Source: Desulfurella acetivorans A63
GTDB lineage: Bacteria > Campylobacterota_A > Desulfurellia > Desulfurellales > Desulfurellaceae
Direction: 5' to 3'
DNA: 64,000 nt
Assembly (NCBI GenBank): GCA_000517565.1
Contig: CP007051.1
Span: 434,001 to 498,000 of the forward strand
The position numbers and the translations under genes are program-made. Positions 33,898 through 40,966 of the stretch are shown here, one piece after another (within the stretch, counting starts at the first letter, position 1; each line of letters starts with the position of its first letter). A model generated the notes under the pieces. It saw nothing but the letters and a program-made list of their open reading frames with translations. It was not told the origin of the DNA and searched no databases.

Positions 33898-34489
33898 AAT
33901 TTACAAATCGCTTTTACAATTTTTTGGCAAGCAATACTGGTGGCCAGCTGAAACAAAAGATGAAATAATAATTGGAGCAATTCTAACGCAAAATACAAGC
34001 TGGCAAAATGTAGAAAAAGCTATTTTTAATTTAAAAAAAGAAGGTTTTTGTAGTATCTGTAAAATTAGAGAAATTCCTTTAGAAGATATACAACAGCTAA
34101 TAAAACCTGCGGGTTTTTATAAACAAAAAAGTGTTTATTTAAAAGAAATTGCAAGATTTTTTGAAAACTTTGATGAAAATACAGATACTTTGCAGTTTAG
34201 AAAAATGCTTTTAAATGTTAAAGGTATAGGTTTTGAAACAGCCGATTCAATTTTGCTTTATGCATTTTCAAGGCCAGTTTTTGTTATAGATGCATATACA
34301 ATAAGACTTTTAAAGCGAAAAAAGCTTTTTGAGTCAAGCAAATATGAAGAGGTTCAGTCTTTTTTTATGCAAAATTTACCAAAAGATGTTGAATTGTTTA
34401 AAGAATACCACGCTTTGATTGTAAAATTAGCCAAAACATATTGCAGAAAAAACCCATACTGTACGGAGTGCCCCATTAAATGCGCGTAG
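33887..34489 (+). CDS. HhH-GPD DNA glycosylase (endonuclease III-like)
   Basis: A 200-residue base-excision-repair enzyme of the endonuclease III superfamily. The helix-hairpin-helix is LLNVKGIGFETADSILLYAF near residue 108; the catalytic aspartate lies in PVFVIDAYTIRLLKRKK near 135. Where endonuclease III has its catalytic lysine (GxGRKTA), this protein has Glu (GIGFETA), as in the 3-methyladenine glycosylase MagIII group, so a monofunctional glycosylase without lyase activity is probable. The C-terminal cysteines (YCRKNPYCTECPIKC) suggest a [4Fe-4S] cluster, but with shorter spacing (5, 2, 3) than the classical 6, 2, 5. Overlaps: 11 bases with the sirtuin gene, 10 with coaE. Confidence 0.86.
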   Translation: MLIEIYKSLLQFFGKQYWWPAETKDEIIIGAILTQNTSWQNVEKAIFNLKKEGFCSICKIREIPLEDIQQLIKPAGFYKQKSVYLKEIARFFENFDENTDTLQFRKMLLNVKGIGFETADSILLYAFSRPVFVIDAYTIRLLKRKKLFESSKYEEVQSFFMQNLPKDVELFKEYHALIVKLAKTYCRKNPYCTECPIKCA

Positions 34490-35085
34490 GTTTAACTGGC
34501 TCAATAGCCACCGGTAAATCTACAGTTGCAAACATGTTTAAAGAGCTTGGTGCATATGTGATTGATGCAGACGAGATTGCGCATGATGCTCTTAAAAAAA
34601 ATCAAAATACACACAAGCAAATAATTGAAGTGTTTGGAGAGTCAATACTTGATGAAAACGGTAATATAGATAGAAAAAAATTAGGTGCAATTGTATTTAG
34701 TGATAAACAAAAATTGACTCTTCTAGAGTCGATTATTCACCCATTTGTTCAGCAAAAAAGAAGAGAAATTGAAGAATCTATATTAAAAAAAGAAAAAAAT
34801 GCTATAATTATTTATGACGTTCCATTGTTGTTTGAAAAGCACTTAGAAGATAGTTTTGATAAAATTATTGTAGTTTATGCAAAAAAAGAAATACAAATAG
34901 AAAGATTAATGAAAAGGCAAAATTTAACATACGATGAAGCGTTAAAACTAATCAATTTACAAATGGATATAGAAGAAAAAAAACAAAGAGCTGATTTTGT
35001 AATTGATAATTCTTATTCGTTAGAATACACAAAAAAACAGGTTGCCAAGCTATTTGAAAAAATTAAGTTAATGAGTTACATTTGA
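34480..35085 (+). CDS. coaE: Dephospho-CoA kinase
   Basis: Last step of coenzyme A synthesis, 201 aa. Walker A is GLTGSIATGKSTVANMF at residues 4-20, then VIDADEIAHDAL, RKKLGAIVFSDKQKL and YDVPLLFEKHLEDSFD, with RLMKRQNLTYDEAL in the lid. The start lies inside the glycosylase gene (10-base overlap). It appears to end the nadA-to-coaE cofactor operon, since trxA has its own promoter right behind it. Confidence 0.96.
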   Translation: MRVGLTGSIATGKSTVANMFKELGAYVIDADEIAHDALKKNQNTHKQIIEVFGESILDENGNIDRKKLGAIVFSDKQKLTLLESIIHPFVQQKRREIEESILKKEKNAIIIYDVPLLFEKHLEDSFDKIIVVYAKKEIQIERLMKRQNLTYDEALKLINLQMDIEEKKQRADFVIDNSYSLEYTKKQVAKLFEKIKLMSYI

Positions 35086-35110
35086 CAAAAAGTATTTTTC
35101 GTTATAGAAT
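35082..35110 (+). promoter_or_regulatory. Strong promoter for trxA
   Basis: TTGACA (35082-35087), a 17-base spacer and TAGAAT (35105-35110); an AAGGAGG site follows before the ATG at 35139. The -35 overlaps the last codons of coaE. Confidence 0.82.
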
Positions 35111-35138
35111 CTAGGCGAGATTTATTCAAGGAGGAATT

Positions 35139-35462
35139 ATGGCAGTCGAGGTAAAGTTGACTACTGATAACTGGGAACAAGAGGTATTAAAATCGGACAT
35201 TCCGGTTTTAGTAGATTTTTGGGCTCCATGGTGCGGTCCTTGCAGAATGGTTGCACCTGTAGTATCAGAAATTGCGCATGAGTATGAAGGTAAGCTTAAA
35301 GTTGGAAAATTAAACACGGATGAAGAGCCTGATATTGCTGTTAGATATGGAATTATGAGTATACCAACACTTATGATTTTTAAAAACGGAGAAGTGATAG
35401 ATCAGATTATCGGTGCTGCACCAAAAGAATATTTCACTCAAAGGTTGGATAAAATTTTATAA
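35139..35462 (+). CDS. trxA: Thioredoxin
   Basis: Cytoplasmic dithiol reductant of 107 aa. The active site is [12 protein letters not shown] near residue 31, the cis-proline is in [17 protein letters not shown] near 75, and the buried aspartate is in VLVDFWAP. It is a textbook single-domain thioredoxin. It has its own strong promoter and is followed by a terminator hairpin that overlaps its stop codon, then trxB. Confidence 0.98.
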   Translation: MAVEVKLTTDNWEQEVLKSDIPVLVDFWAPWCGPCRMVAPVVSEIAHEYEGKLKVGKLNTDEEPDIAVRYGIMSIPTLMIFKNGEVIDQIIGAAPKEYFTQRLDKIL

Positions 35463-35492
35463 TTGGATCGAGGTTTTCTCGGTCCAATTTTT
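35461..35492 (+). terminator. Terminator/attenuator between trxA and trxB
   Basis: A 12-bp stem (AATTGGATCGAG with CTCGGTCCAATT, one G-T pair) with a 5-base loop and TTTTT tail begins on the trxA stop codon. trxB begins 16 bases later with no evident promoter of its own, so this probably lowers trxB relative to trxA. Confidence 0.85.
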
Positions 35493-35507
35493 AAAAGGGG
35501 TTATGGG

Positions 35508-36428
35508 ATGTATGATGTTGTTATTGTAGGAGGCGGTCCAGCTGGTTTAACAGCAGGTATTTATGCAGCAAGAAGTGGTTTAAAGACAATTATTTTAGAA
35601 GAAAAAGTATTCGGTGGACAGATAGTTTTTAGCGCCGATTTAGAAAATTATCCTGGATTTCCAGAAGGTATAAGCGGCATGGATATAATAGACAAGTTTT
35701 TAGAACAGGCAAAAAAATTTGAAGTTGAAATTAGCTATGATGGTGTTGAGAAGATAGAAAACGATATCTCTTGCAAAAGAGTAATTCTTACAAATAAAAG
35801 CTGTATAACAACAAAAACAATTATTTTAGCAACAGGAGCAAGTGCGGATAGGCTGGGCTGTCCAGGAGAGGCAAAGTTTATTGGCAAAGGTGTTTCATAT
35901 TGCGCGACATGCGATGGTGCATTTTTTAAAGGCAAAACAGTTGCCGTAGTAGGTGGTGGTGATTCTGCTTTAGAAGAAGCTTTGTATTTAGCAAACCTTG
36001 TAAAGAAGATATATTTAATTCATAGAAGAGATCAATTTAGGGCTGTAAAAATTTTACAGGATAGAGTAAAGAAAAATAATAAGATAGAAATTGTATTTGA
36101 TAGTGTAGTAAAAGAAATTTTAGGCGATAAATTTGTTAAAGGTGTCCTCATTGAGAATGTAAAAACAAAACAACAATCAAGATTAGATATAGATGGTATA
36201 TTTATATACATTGGTCTTACTCCAAACTCAAAATTTGTTTCTGATTTAATACAAACAGATGAGTATGGCTACATAATAACAAATGAAGAAATGGAAACAA
36301 ACATTCCTGGTATTTTTGCAGCAGGTGATGTTAGAAAAAAATCTCTAAGACAGGTTGTAACAGCCTGCGCTGATGGTGCTATTGCAGCATCTAATGCTCA
36401 AAAATACATAGAAAAAATGAAAGCTTAA
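35508..36428 (+). CDS. trxB: Thioredoxin-disulfide reductase
   Basis: FAD/NAD(P)H flavoenzyme that reduces thioredoxin, 306 aa. The N-terminal FAD motif is VIVGGGPAGLTAGIYAARSG, the redox CxxC is in YCATCDGAFF near residue 135, the nucleotide-binding Rossmann motif is VAVVGGGDSALEEALYL, and the C-terminal FAD contact is GIFAAGDVRKKSLRQVVTA. I start at the ATG after AAAAGGGG; an upstream TTG (35463) would run through the terminator hairpin. Tail-to-tail overlap of 4 bases with cmk. Confidence 0.97.
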   Translation: MYDVVIVGGGPAGLTAGIYAARSGLKTIILEEKVFGGQIVFSADLENYPGFPEGISGMDIIDKFLEQAKKFEVEISYDGVEKIENDISCKRVILTNKSCITTKTIILATGASADRLGCPGEAKFIGKGVSYCATCDGAFFKGKTVAVVGGGDSALEEALYLANLVKKIYLIHRRDQFRAVKILQDRVKKNNKIEIVFDSVVKEILGDKFVKGVLIENVKTKQQSRLDIDGIFIYIGLTPNSKFVSDLIQTDEYGYIITNEEMETNIPGIFAAGDVRKKSLRQVVTACADGAIAASNAQKYIEKMKA

Positions 36429-37039
36429 AAGTAGCTTTTTATTTTATTGTAAACTTCTTCTACAGATAAAAACGTTGTATCTATTATTATTGCCCCTTTC
36501 GGTACAACAAGAGGGGCAATTTTTCTTTGCGTATCCTGCTCGTCTCTACAGGATAGGGATTTTATGGATTGACTATAGTCAACGCTTAATTCTTTTGATC
36601 GTCTTTTGGCTCTTTCTTCTAACTTTGCATCTAAATAGAATTTTATGTTTGCATTTGGAAAAATTACACTTCCAGCATCTCGACCATCGATAACAAATTT
36701 TCCTTCTTGAGCAATTGTCCTTGCTAGTTTATTGACAAAATCCCTTACAAATTCATTTTTAGCTATTGTTGAAGCTTTTTTTGCAATATCTTCGCTAAGT
36801 ATTATATCATTTAAAATTTTGCCTTTATATATAAATAATACTTGCAAATTCTCAATTTTAAAATCAAGTTCCAATTTATTTAATTCTTCTTCGGTAACTT
36901 CTTTTAGAATATAAGCGATGCTTCTGTAAATTTTACCTGTATCTATATGCACAAATCCATCATTAATAGAGAGCATTTTGCAAATTGTACTTTTGCCAGC
37001 TCCACTTGGACCATCTATCGTAATAATAAAACTAGACAT
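36425..37039 (-). CDS. cmk: Cytidylate kinase
   Basis: Phosphorylates CMP and dCMP, 204 aa (slightly short for the family). P-loop ITIDGPSGAGKSTICKML at residues 6-23, VHIDTGKIYRSIAY near 32, FVIDGRDAGSVIFPNANIKF near 118, and the lid ERAKRRSKEL. It overlaps the end of tyrA by 8 bases. The hisC-tyrA-cmk order matches clusters that usually also contain aroA (EPSP synthase) between tyrA and cmk; here aroA is missing. Confidence 0.95.
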   Translation of the reverse strand: MSSFIITIDGPSGAGKSTICKMLSINDGFVHIDTGKIYRSIAYILKEVTEEELNKLELDFKIENLQVLFIYKGKILNDIILSEDIAKKASTIAKNEFVRDFVNKLARTIAQEGKFVIDGRDAGSVIFPNANIKFYLDAKLEERAKRRSKELSVDYSQSIKSLSCRDEQDTQRKIAPLVVPKGAIIIDTTFLSVEEVYNKIKSYF

Positions 37040-37880
37040 CCAAATTCTCTTTAAACAATCTTATATTTTTAAGTATTTGAATTAACTCTTGTTCTTCGTT
37101 GTTTTTTATTGCGTCTTTTAGTATCAGTAAATTTTGAATATATTCGTCTATAGCGTTAATCATATTGCTTTGATTTAAAAGAAAAATATCGCACCACATT
37201 TTTTCATTTGATTTTGCTATACGCGTAAAATCTTTAAACCCACCACCAATAAAACCGTACGCTTCATCATCTTCTTTTTTTTGCCTGATAAGATTTACGA
37301 GACTATAGGCAATAGCATGGGGTAGATGACTAACATATGCAAATACCTTATCGTGTTTGTCTGCATCCATATATTTTACTTTCATATTAATTGTTTTTGC
37401 AAATTCTTCAACTTTTTTTTCTGCAAAACTAATATTATTAATTGGTGTTATTATAAAGTATTTATCATCAAAAAGCTGTCTGAAAGCAGATTTGGGTCCA
37501 AAGTTTTCTGTGCCGGCAATTGGGTGCGTGGGTACGTATGCTATTGTTTTTGGTATGTAATTTTTAATAGAATCAATAATAGGTTTTTTGATACTTGCAA
37601 CATCTATAACAATAGTGTTTTCTTTTAATACTTCAAATAACTGTATTACAACATGTGCAGTTTGTGATGGTGGTACACTTACAATTACAAAGTCGCAGAT
37701 TGAAAAAGATTTATATGAGTTTGCACCAATATCTATAAGCTCTAAATTTAATGCATCATCTAGGTTTTCCTGGTTGTTATCATAACCTATGATTATCTTT
37801 GAAAGCTTTTTATGTTTAATTGCAAGACCCAAAGAGCCACCTATTAATCCGAGTCCAACAATGCCAATGGTATTAAACAT
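37032..37880 (-). CDS. tyrA: Prephenate dehydrogenase
   Basis: NAD(P)-dependent enzyme of tyrosine synthesis, 282 aa from ATG 37880. The Rossmann motif is TIGIVGLGLIGGSLGLAIK at the N-terminus. Diagnostic blocks are YVPTHPIAGTENFGPKSAF near residue 110, VFAYVSHLPHAIAYSL near 170 (the conserved catalytic histidine HPIAGT and SHLPH), and AYGFIGGGFKDFTRIAKS. It starts inside hisC (8-base overlap); a longer frame extends further upstream but begins without a ribosome site. No ACT domain. The substrate could be prephenate or arogenate. Confidence 0.93.
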   Translation of the reverse strand: MFNTIGIVGLGLIGGSLGLAIKHKKLSKIIIGYDNNQENLDDALNLELIDIGANSYKSFSICDFVIVSVPPSQTAHVVIQLFEVLKENTIVIDVASIKKPIIDSIKNYIPKTIAYVPTHPIAGTENFGPKSAFRQLFDDKYFIITPINNISFAEKKVEEFAKTINMKVKYMDADKHDKVFAYVSHLPHAIAYSLVNLIRQKKEDDEAYGFIGGGFKDFTRIAKSNEKMWCDIFLLNQSNMINAIDEYIQNLLILKDAIKNNEEQELIQILKNIRLFKENLDV

Positions 37881-38961
37881 GCAAAACCTTTTTAAGTTTT
37901 TGTATAAAAATTTCATTTTCTTTTTGGGTTCCAACTGTGACTCTTAAGAAATTATTGTAACCGTAAGGTTTCATACTTCTTACAATAACACCTTCTTTTA
38001 ATAAATTTTCATAAACTATTGAAGCATCAATTGGTGTTGAAAATAAAATAAAATTAGCAAAGGTGGGTACATAGAATAGGTTTAATTTATTGAATTGCTC
38101 GTATAGAAATTGTTTTCCTTCTTCGTTAGTTTTTATACTTTTTTTTAAGTGTTCTTTGTCATCAAGGGCGGCAATCGCCGCTGCTTGTGCTACAATATTT
38201 ACATTAAAAGGTGGTCTTACCCGATTAAGTGTTTGAATAATAAACTCGTTTGCAATACCATAGCCAATTCTTAAGCCAGCTAGCGCATATGCTTTGGAAA
38301 AGGTTCTTAAAATTATAACATTTTCTTTTTTATAAAGATCAAGTAATTCTTTGTAATGCGTTGAAGGCTTTGCGTATTCATAGTAAGCTTCATCTATTAC
38401 AATAAGCGTGTCTTTTGATGCTTTGTTTATAATTTTTAATATGTCATCTAGTCCTGTAAGTGTTCCTGTTGGGTTATTTGGAGTATTAATGAAAATAATT
38501 CTTGTATTTTCGTTAATATGTTTAATCAAGTTATCAATATCGTATGCAAAATTTTTTAACGGAAGCTCTATAATTTTTTTGTTAAAAGCCATACCAATTA
38601 TACGGTATTCTATAAAAGTAGGGTAGCAGTATAATATTTCATCGTTTTGATTGGTAGCAAATGCTTTGTATAATAGTTCTATTATTTCGTCTGAACCGTT
38701 TCCAAATATCAGATTTTTTTCACTAACGCCTAAGTGTTTAGCTAATTTTTGTGTTAAATAATAGGCATTGCCATCTGGGTACAAATTTACATTAACTGCT
38801 ATTTTACAAATTGTTTCGATAACTTTTTTTGATGGTCCAAGAGGATTCTCGTTTGAAGCGAGTTTTATTACATCGCTTAATCCTAAGTCTCTTTGTAATT
38901 CTTCTATAGGTTTACCACCTTCGTAAGGTGTAATTTTTAAAAGATAGTCAGCTACTTTCAT
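37873..38961 (-). CDS. hisC: Histidinol-phosphate / aromatic aminotransferase
   Basis: PLP-dependent class I/II aminotransferase of the HisC family, 362 aa. It begins with PYEGGKPIEELQRDLG, then IKLASNENPLGPSKK, and has ILRTFSKAYALAGLRIGYGIA with the PLP lysine near residue 223, plus FINTPNNPTGT and VIDEAYYEY. C-terminal RSMKPYGYNNFLRVTVGT carries the substrate arginine. HisC proteins next to tyrA often act on phenylpyruvate and hydroxyphenylpyruvate as well as histidinol phosphate, so dual use is likely. It leads the hisC-tyrA-cmk operon behind its own promoter, with an AGGAGG site. Confidence 0.92.
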   Translation of the reverse strand: MKVADYLLKITPYEGGKPIEELQRDLGLSDVIKLASNENPLGPSKKVIETICKIAVNVNLYPDGNAYYLTQKLAKHLGVSEKNLIFGNGSDEIIELLYKAFATNQNDEILYCYPTFIEYRIIGMAFNKKIIELPLKNFAYDIDNLIKHINENTRIIFINTPNNPTGTLTGLDDILKIINKASKDTLIVIDEAYYEYAKPSTHYKELLDLYKKENVIILRTFSKAYALAGLRIGYGIANEFIIQTLNRVRPPFNVNIVAQAAAIAALDDKEHLKKSIKTNEEGKQFLYEQFNKLNLFYVPTFANFILFSTPIDASIVYENLLKEGVIVRSMKPYGYNNFLRVTVGTQKENEIFIQKLKKVLHV

Positions 38962-38979
38962 TATTTGCCTCCTTTTTTA

Positions 38980-39008
38980 TTTATACAATGTAGCGTATTT
39001 TTTTGCAA
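38980..39008 (-). promoter_or_regulatory. Promoter for hisC-tyrA-cmk
   Basis: On the minus strand, TTGCAA (39008-39003), a 17-base spacer and TATAAA (38985-38980), 19 bases ahead of the hisC ATG. Confidence 0.7.
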
Positions 39009-39020
39009 CAAAAATTGCAA
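39003..39020. repeat. Palindrome between divergent promoters
   Basis: TTGCAACAAAAATTGCAA: two self-complementary TTGCAA hexamers 6 bases apart. One forms the hisC -35 and the other lies 4 bases before the -35 of the DUF5752 gene, so a bound protein could affect both units. No regulator identified. Confidence 0.45.
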
Positions 39021-39023
39021 TAG

Positions 39024-39051
39024 TTGATTATTTATTTATTTGGTATATAAT
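39024..39051 (+). promoter_or_regulatory. Promoter for DUF5752-treT
   Basis: TTGATT, a 16-base spacer and a perfect TATAAT (39046-39051), ending 24 bases before the ATG. Confidence 0.75.
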
Positions 39052-39074
39052 GTGAAACTGTATTGGAGATGGTT

Positions 39075-39728
39075 ATGGAAAGTAATATTTTACCTTTTGA
39101 GATAAAAGATTGTTCTATTTTATCGATTGCAACAGGCAAACATGCACTTAACACAAAAGAATTATTTACGCAGTTATTGAATATTGATACAGATTCTATT
39201 TACTATCATTTTTGGGGTAAGTTGCTTCGCACATCTTTTAGTACACCCGAATTTAACAATGACTTTGCTCAATGGATAGCAGAACAAATTCATGATAAAG
39301 CTTTAGCAGAAAAGTTATCTGTTTTGCAGCCACAAGATTTTGGTTCTATTGATGATTTGCGTCAGGAGCTACTTGACATTATACAAAATTCTCTAGAACA
39401 AAATACAGTTTTAATGTATACCAACGCCCAGGAGCCTTTTTATTTTTTAAAGCTTGGTATGGTTGTATTTAGTACAACTAAGATAGTAAATGAGCCCAGG
39501 GGTTTTTTAGATGCAATCGATGAATTGTCTTATGGTTCTTTGTACTTTCATTTCATTGATGCAAGAAGAAGAACGCCAAATCATCGTGACGATTTTTCAA
39601 ACTGGATAGCATTGTTTGATGGGTATGAAGAGCTTGTTGATATGATAATTAATATCGATCCGTTTTTTTTGCCATTATCTAAATTAAAAGAAAAGATATC
39701 AAAAATTTTTAATATGTATTTTAAATGA
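39075..39728 (+). CDS. DUF5752 family protein with an internal duplication
   Basis: A 217-residue protein matching, by pattern and context, the DUF5752 family that accompanies trehalose and glucosylglycerol synthases. Two halves look like copies: DSIYYHFWGKLLRTS...NDFAQWIAE near residues 38-75 corresponds to GSLYFHFIDARRRTP...DDFSNWIALF near 152-183, each followed by a helix ending in a PxxF/L turn. I chose ATG 39075, which is 6 bases after GGAG; ATG 39069 and TTG 39063 sit too close. It is 8 bases ahead of treT, suggesting a chaperone or regulatory role for that enzyme. Biochemical function unknown. Confidence 0.8.
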   Translation: MESNILPFEIKDCSILSIATGKHALNTKELFTQLLNIDTDSIYYHFWGKLLRTSFSTPEFNNDFAQWIAEQIHDKALAEKLSVLQPQDFGSIDDLRQELLDIIQNSLEQNTVLMYTNAQEPFYFLKLGMVVFSTTKIVNEPRGFLDAIDELSYGSLYFHFIDARRRTPNHRDDFSNWIALFDGYEELVDMIINIDPFFLPLSKLKEKISKIFNMYFK

Positions 39729-39736
39729 GGATTTAA

Positions 39737-40966
39737 ATGCTTTCCGAATTAGAATCAATAGTAGGTATAAGTGAAATAGATCATCTGGTTAAATTATCAA
39801 GGTTTTTACAAGGAAAAAAAATTGTTCATATAAATTCAACAAAAATTGGTGGTGGTGTGGCAGAATTATTGACAAATATATTGCCGCTAAAACATGAGTT
39901 AGGTCTGGACGCTACATGGGAAATTGTTGTTGGTCAATCCGATTTTTACAAATGTACAAAAATGTTTCATAATTTATTACAAGGAGTTAAAAATCAGATA
40001 GTGCCAGATACACTACTTAAAGTGTATGAACAAACAAATGAAGAAAACGCTCAAAGGTTATATGATTTACTAAATGAAGCAGATTTTGTTTTTATTCATG
40101 ATCCGCAACCAGCAGCATTGATAAAGTTTTTTCCAAACAGAAAAGGAAAGTGGATATGGAGATGCCATATTGATATTTCAAGGCCAAATAGACAGGTATG
40201 GAAGTTTCTTAAGCAATTTGTTATCCATTACGATGCAAGTATTTTTTCATTAGTTGATTTTGCAAGAAGTTTGCCTAATCCTCAATATATAATTGCTCCA
40301 AGCATAAATCCATTAAGTGACAAAAATAAAGATTTAAATAAAGAAGATATAGAAAAGGTCTATACAGAATTTAATATAGACCCTTCAAGACCTGTATTAT
40401 TACAAGTTTCACGCTTTGATAGATTTAAAGATCCAATAGGCGTAATTAGCGCTTACAAGTTGGTAAAAAAATCTATTCCATCTATACAGCTTATTTTGGC
40501 AGGTGGAAGTGCAGATGATGATCCAGAAGGTAGTATTGTATTAGAAGAAACGCTTACTGCTGCAAACTCTGATAAAGATATACATGTTTTGTCATTACCG
40601 CCTGATGCCAATATTACAATTAATGCGCTTCAAAGAGCAGCTGATATTGTTATACAAAAATCAACAAAAGAAGGTTTTGGTTTAACAGTTACAGAATCAT
40701 TGTGGAAAAGTAAACCTGTTATTGGTGGTAACACAGGTGGCATAAGACTTCAGGTTATAGATAACTATAATGGTTTTTTAGTTAATACACCAGAAGGAGC
40801 AGCACTTAGAATCAAACAGCTTTTAAGTGATGATGATTTATTTAAAAGACTTAAAAGAAAAGGCAGAGAGTTTGTAAAAGATAATTTTCTAATTACCAGA
40901 CATGTCAGAGAGTATCTAACTTTACTTGTTATTTTGGAACAGTCTCGTGCAACAGTTGTTTTATGA
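39737..40966 (+). CDS. treT: Trehalose synthase (TreT-type glycosyltransferase)
   Basis: A 409-residue GT4-type glycosyltransferase closest by pattern to TreT, which joins NDP-glucose and glucose to make trehalose. Landmarks: GKKIVHINSTKIGGGVAELL near residue 30, DFVFIHDPQPAALI, WRCHIDISRPNRQVWKF (sugar-acceptor region), LLQVSRFDRFKDPIGVI near 220, and the EX7E-like KSTKEGFGLTVTESLWKSKP near 315. Glucosylglycerate or other trehalose-like synthases share the fold, so the product is inferred. It is co-transcribed with the DUF5752 gene and overlaps the end of convergent otsAB by 6 bases. Confidence 0.88.
   Translation: MLSELESIVGISEIDHLVKLSRFLQGKKIVHINSTKIGGGVAELLTNILPLKHELGLDATWEIVVGQSDFYKCTKMFHNLLQGVKNQIVPDTLLKVYEQTNEENAQRLYDLLNEADFVFIHDPQPAALIKFFPNRKGKWIWRCHIDISRPNRQVWKFLKQFVIHYDASIFSLVDFARSLPNPQYIIAPSINPLSDKNKDLNKEDIEKVYTEFNIDPSRPVLLQVSRFDRFKDPIGVISAYKLVKKSIPSIQLILAGGSADDDPEGSIVLEETLTAANSDKDIHVLSLPPDANITINALQRAADIVIQKSTKEGFGLTVTESLWKSKPVIGGNTGGIRLQVIDNYNGFLVNTPEGAALRIKQLLSDDDLFKRLKRKGREFVKDNFLITRHVREYLTLLVILEQSRATVVL

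Noticed and set aside
35463-35507. Longer TrxB start at TTG
   Set aside because: Translation would run through the terminator hairpin; the flavin motif begins right after the ATG at 35508.
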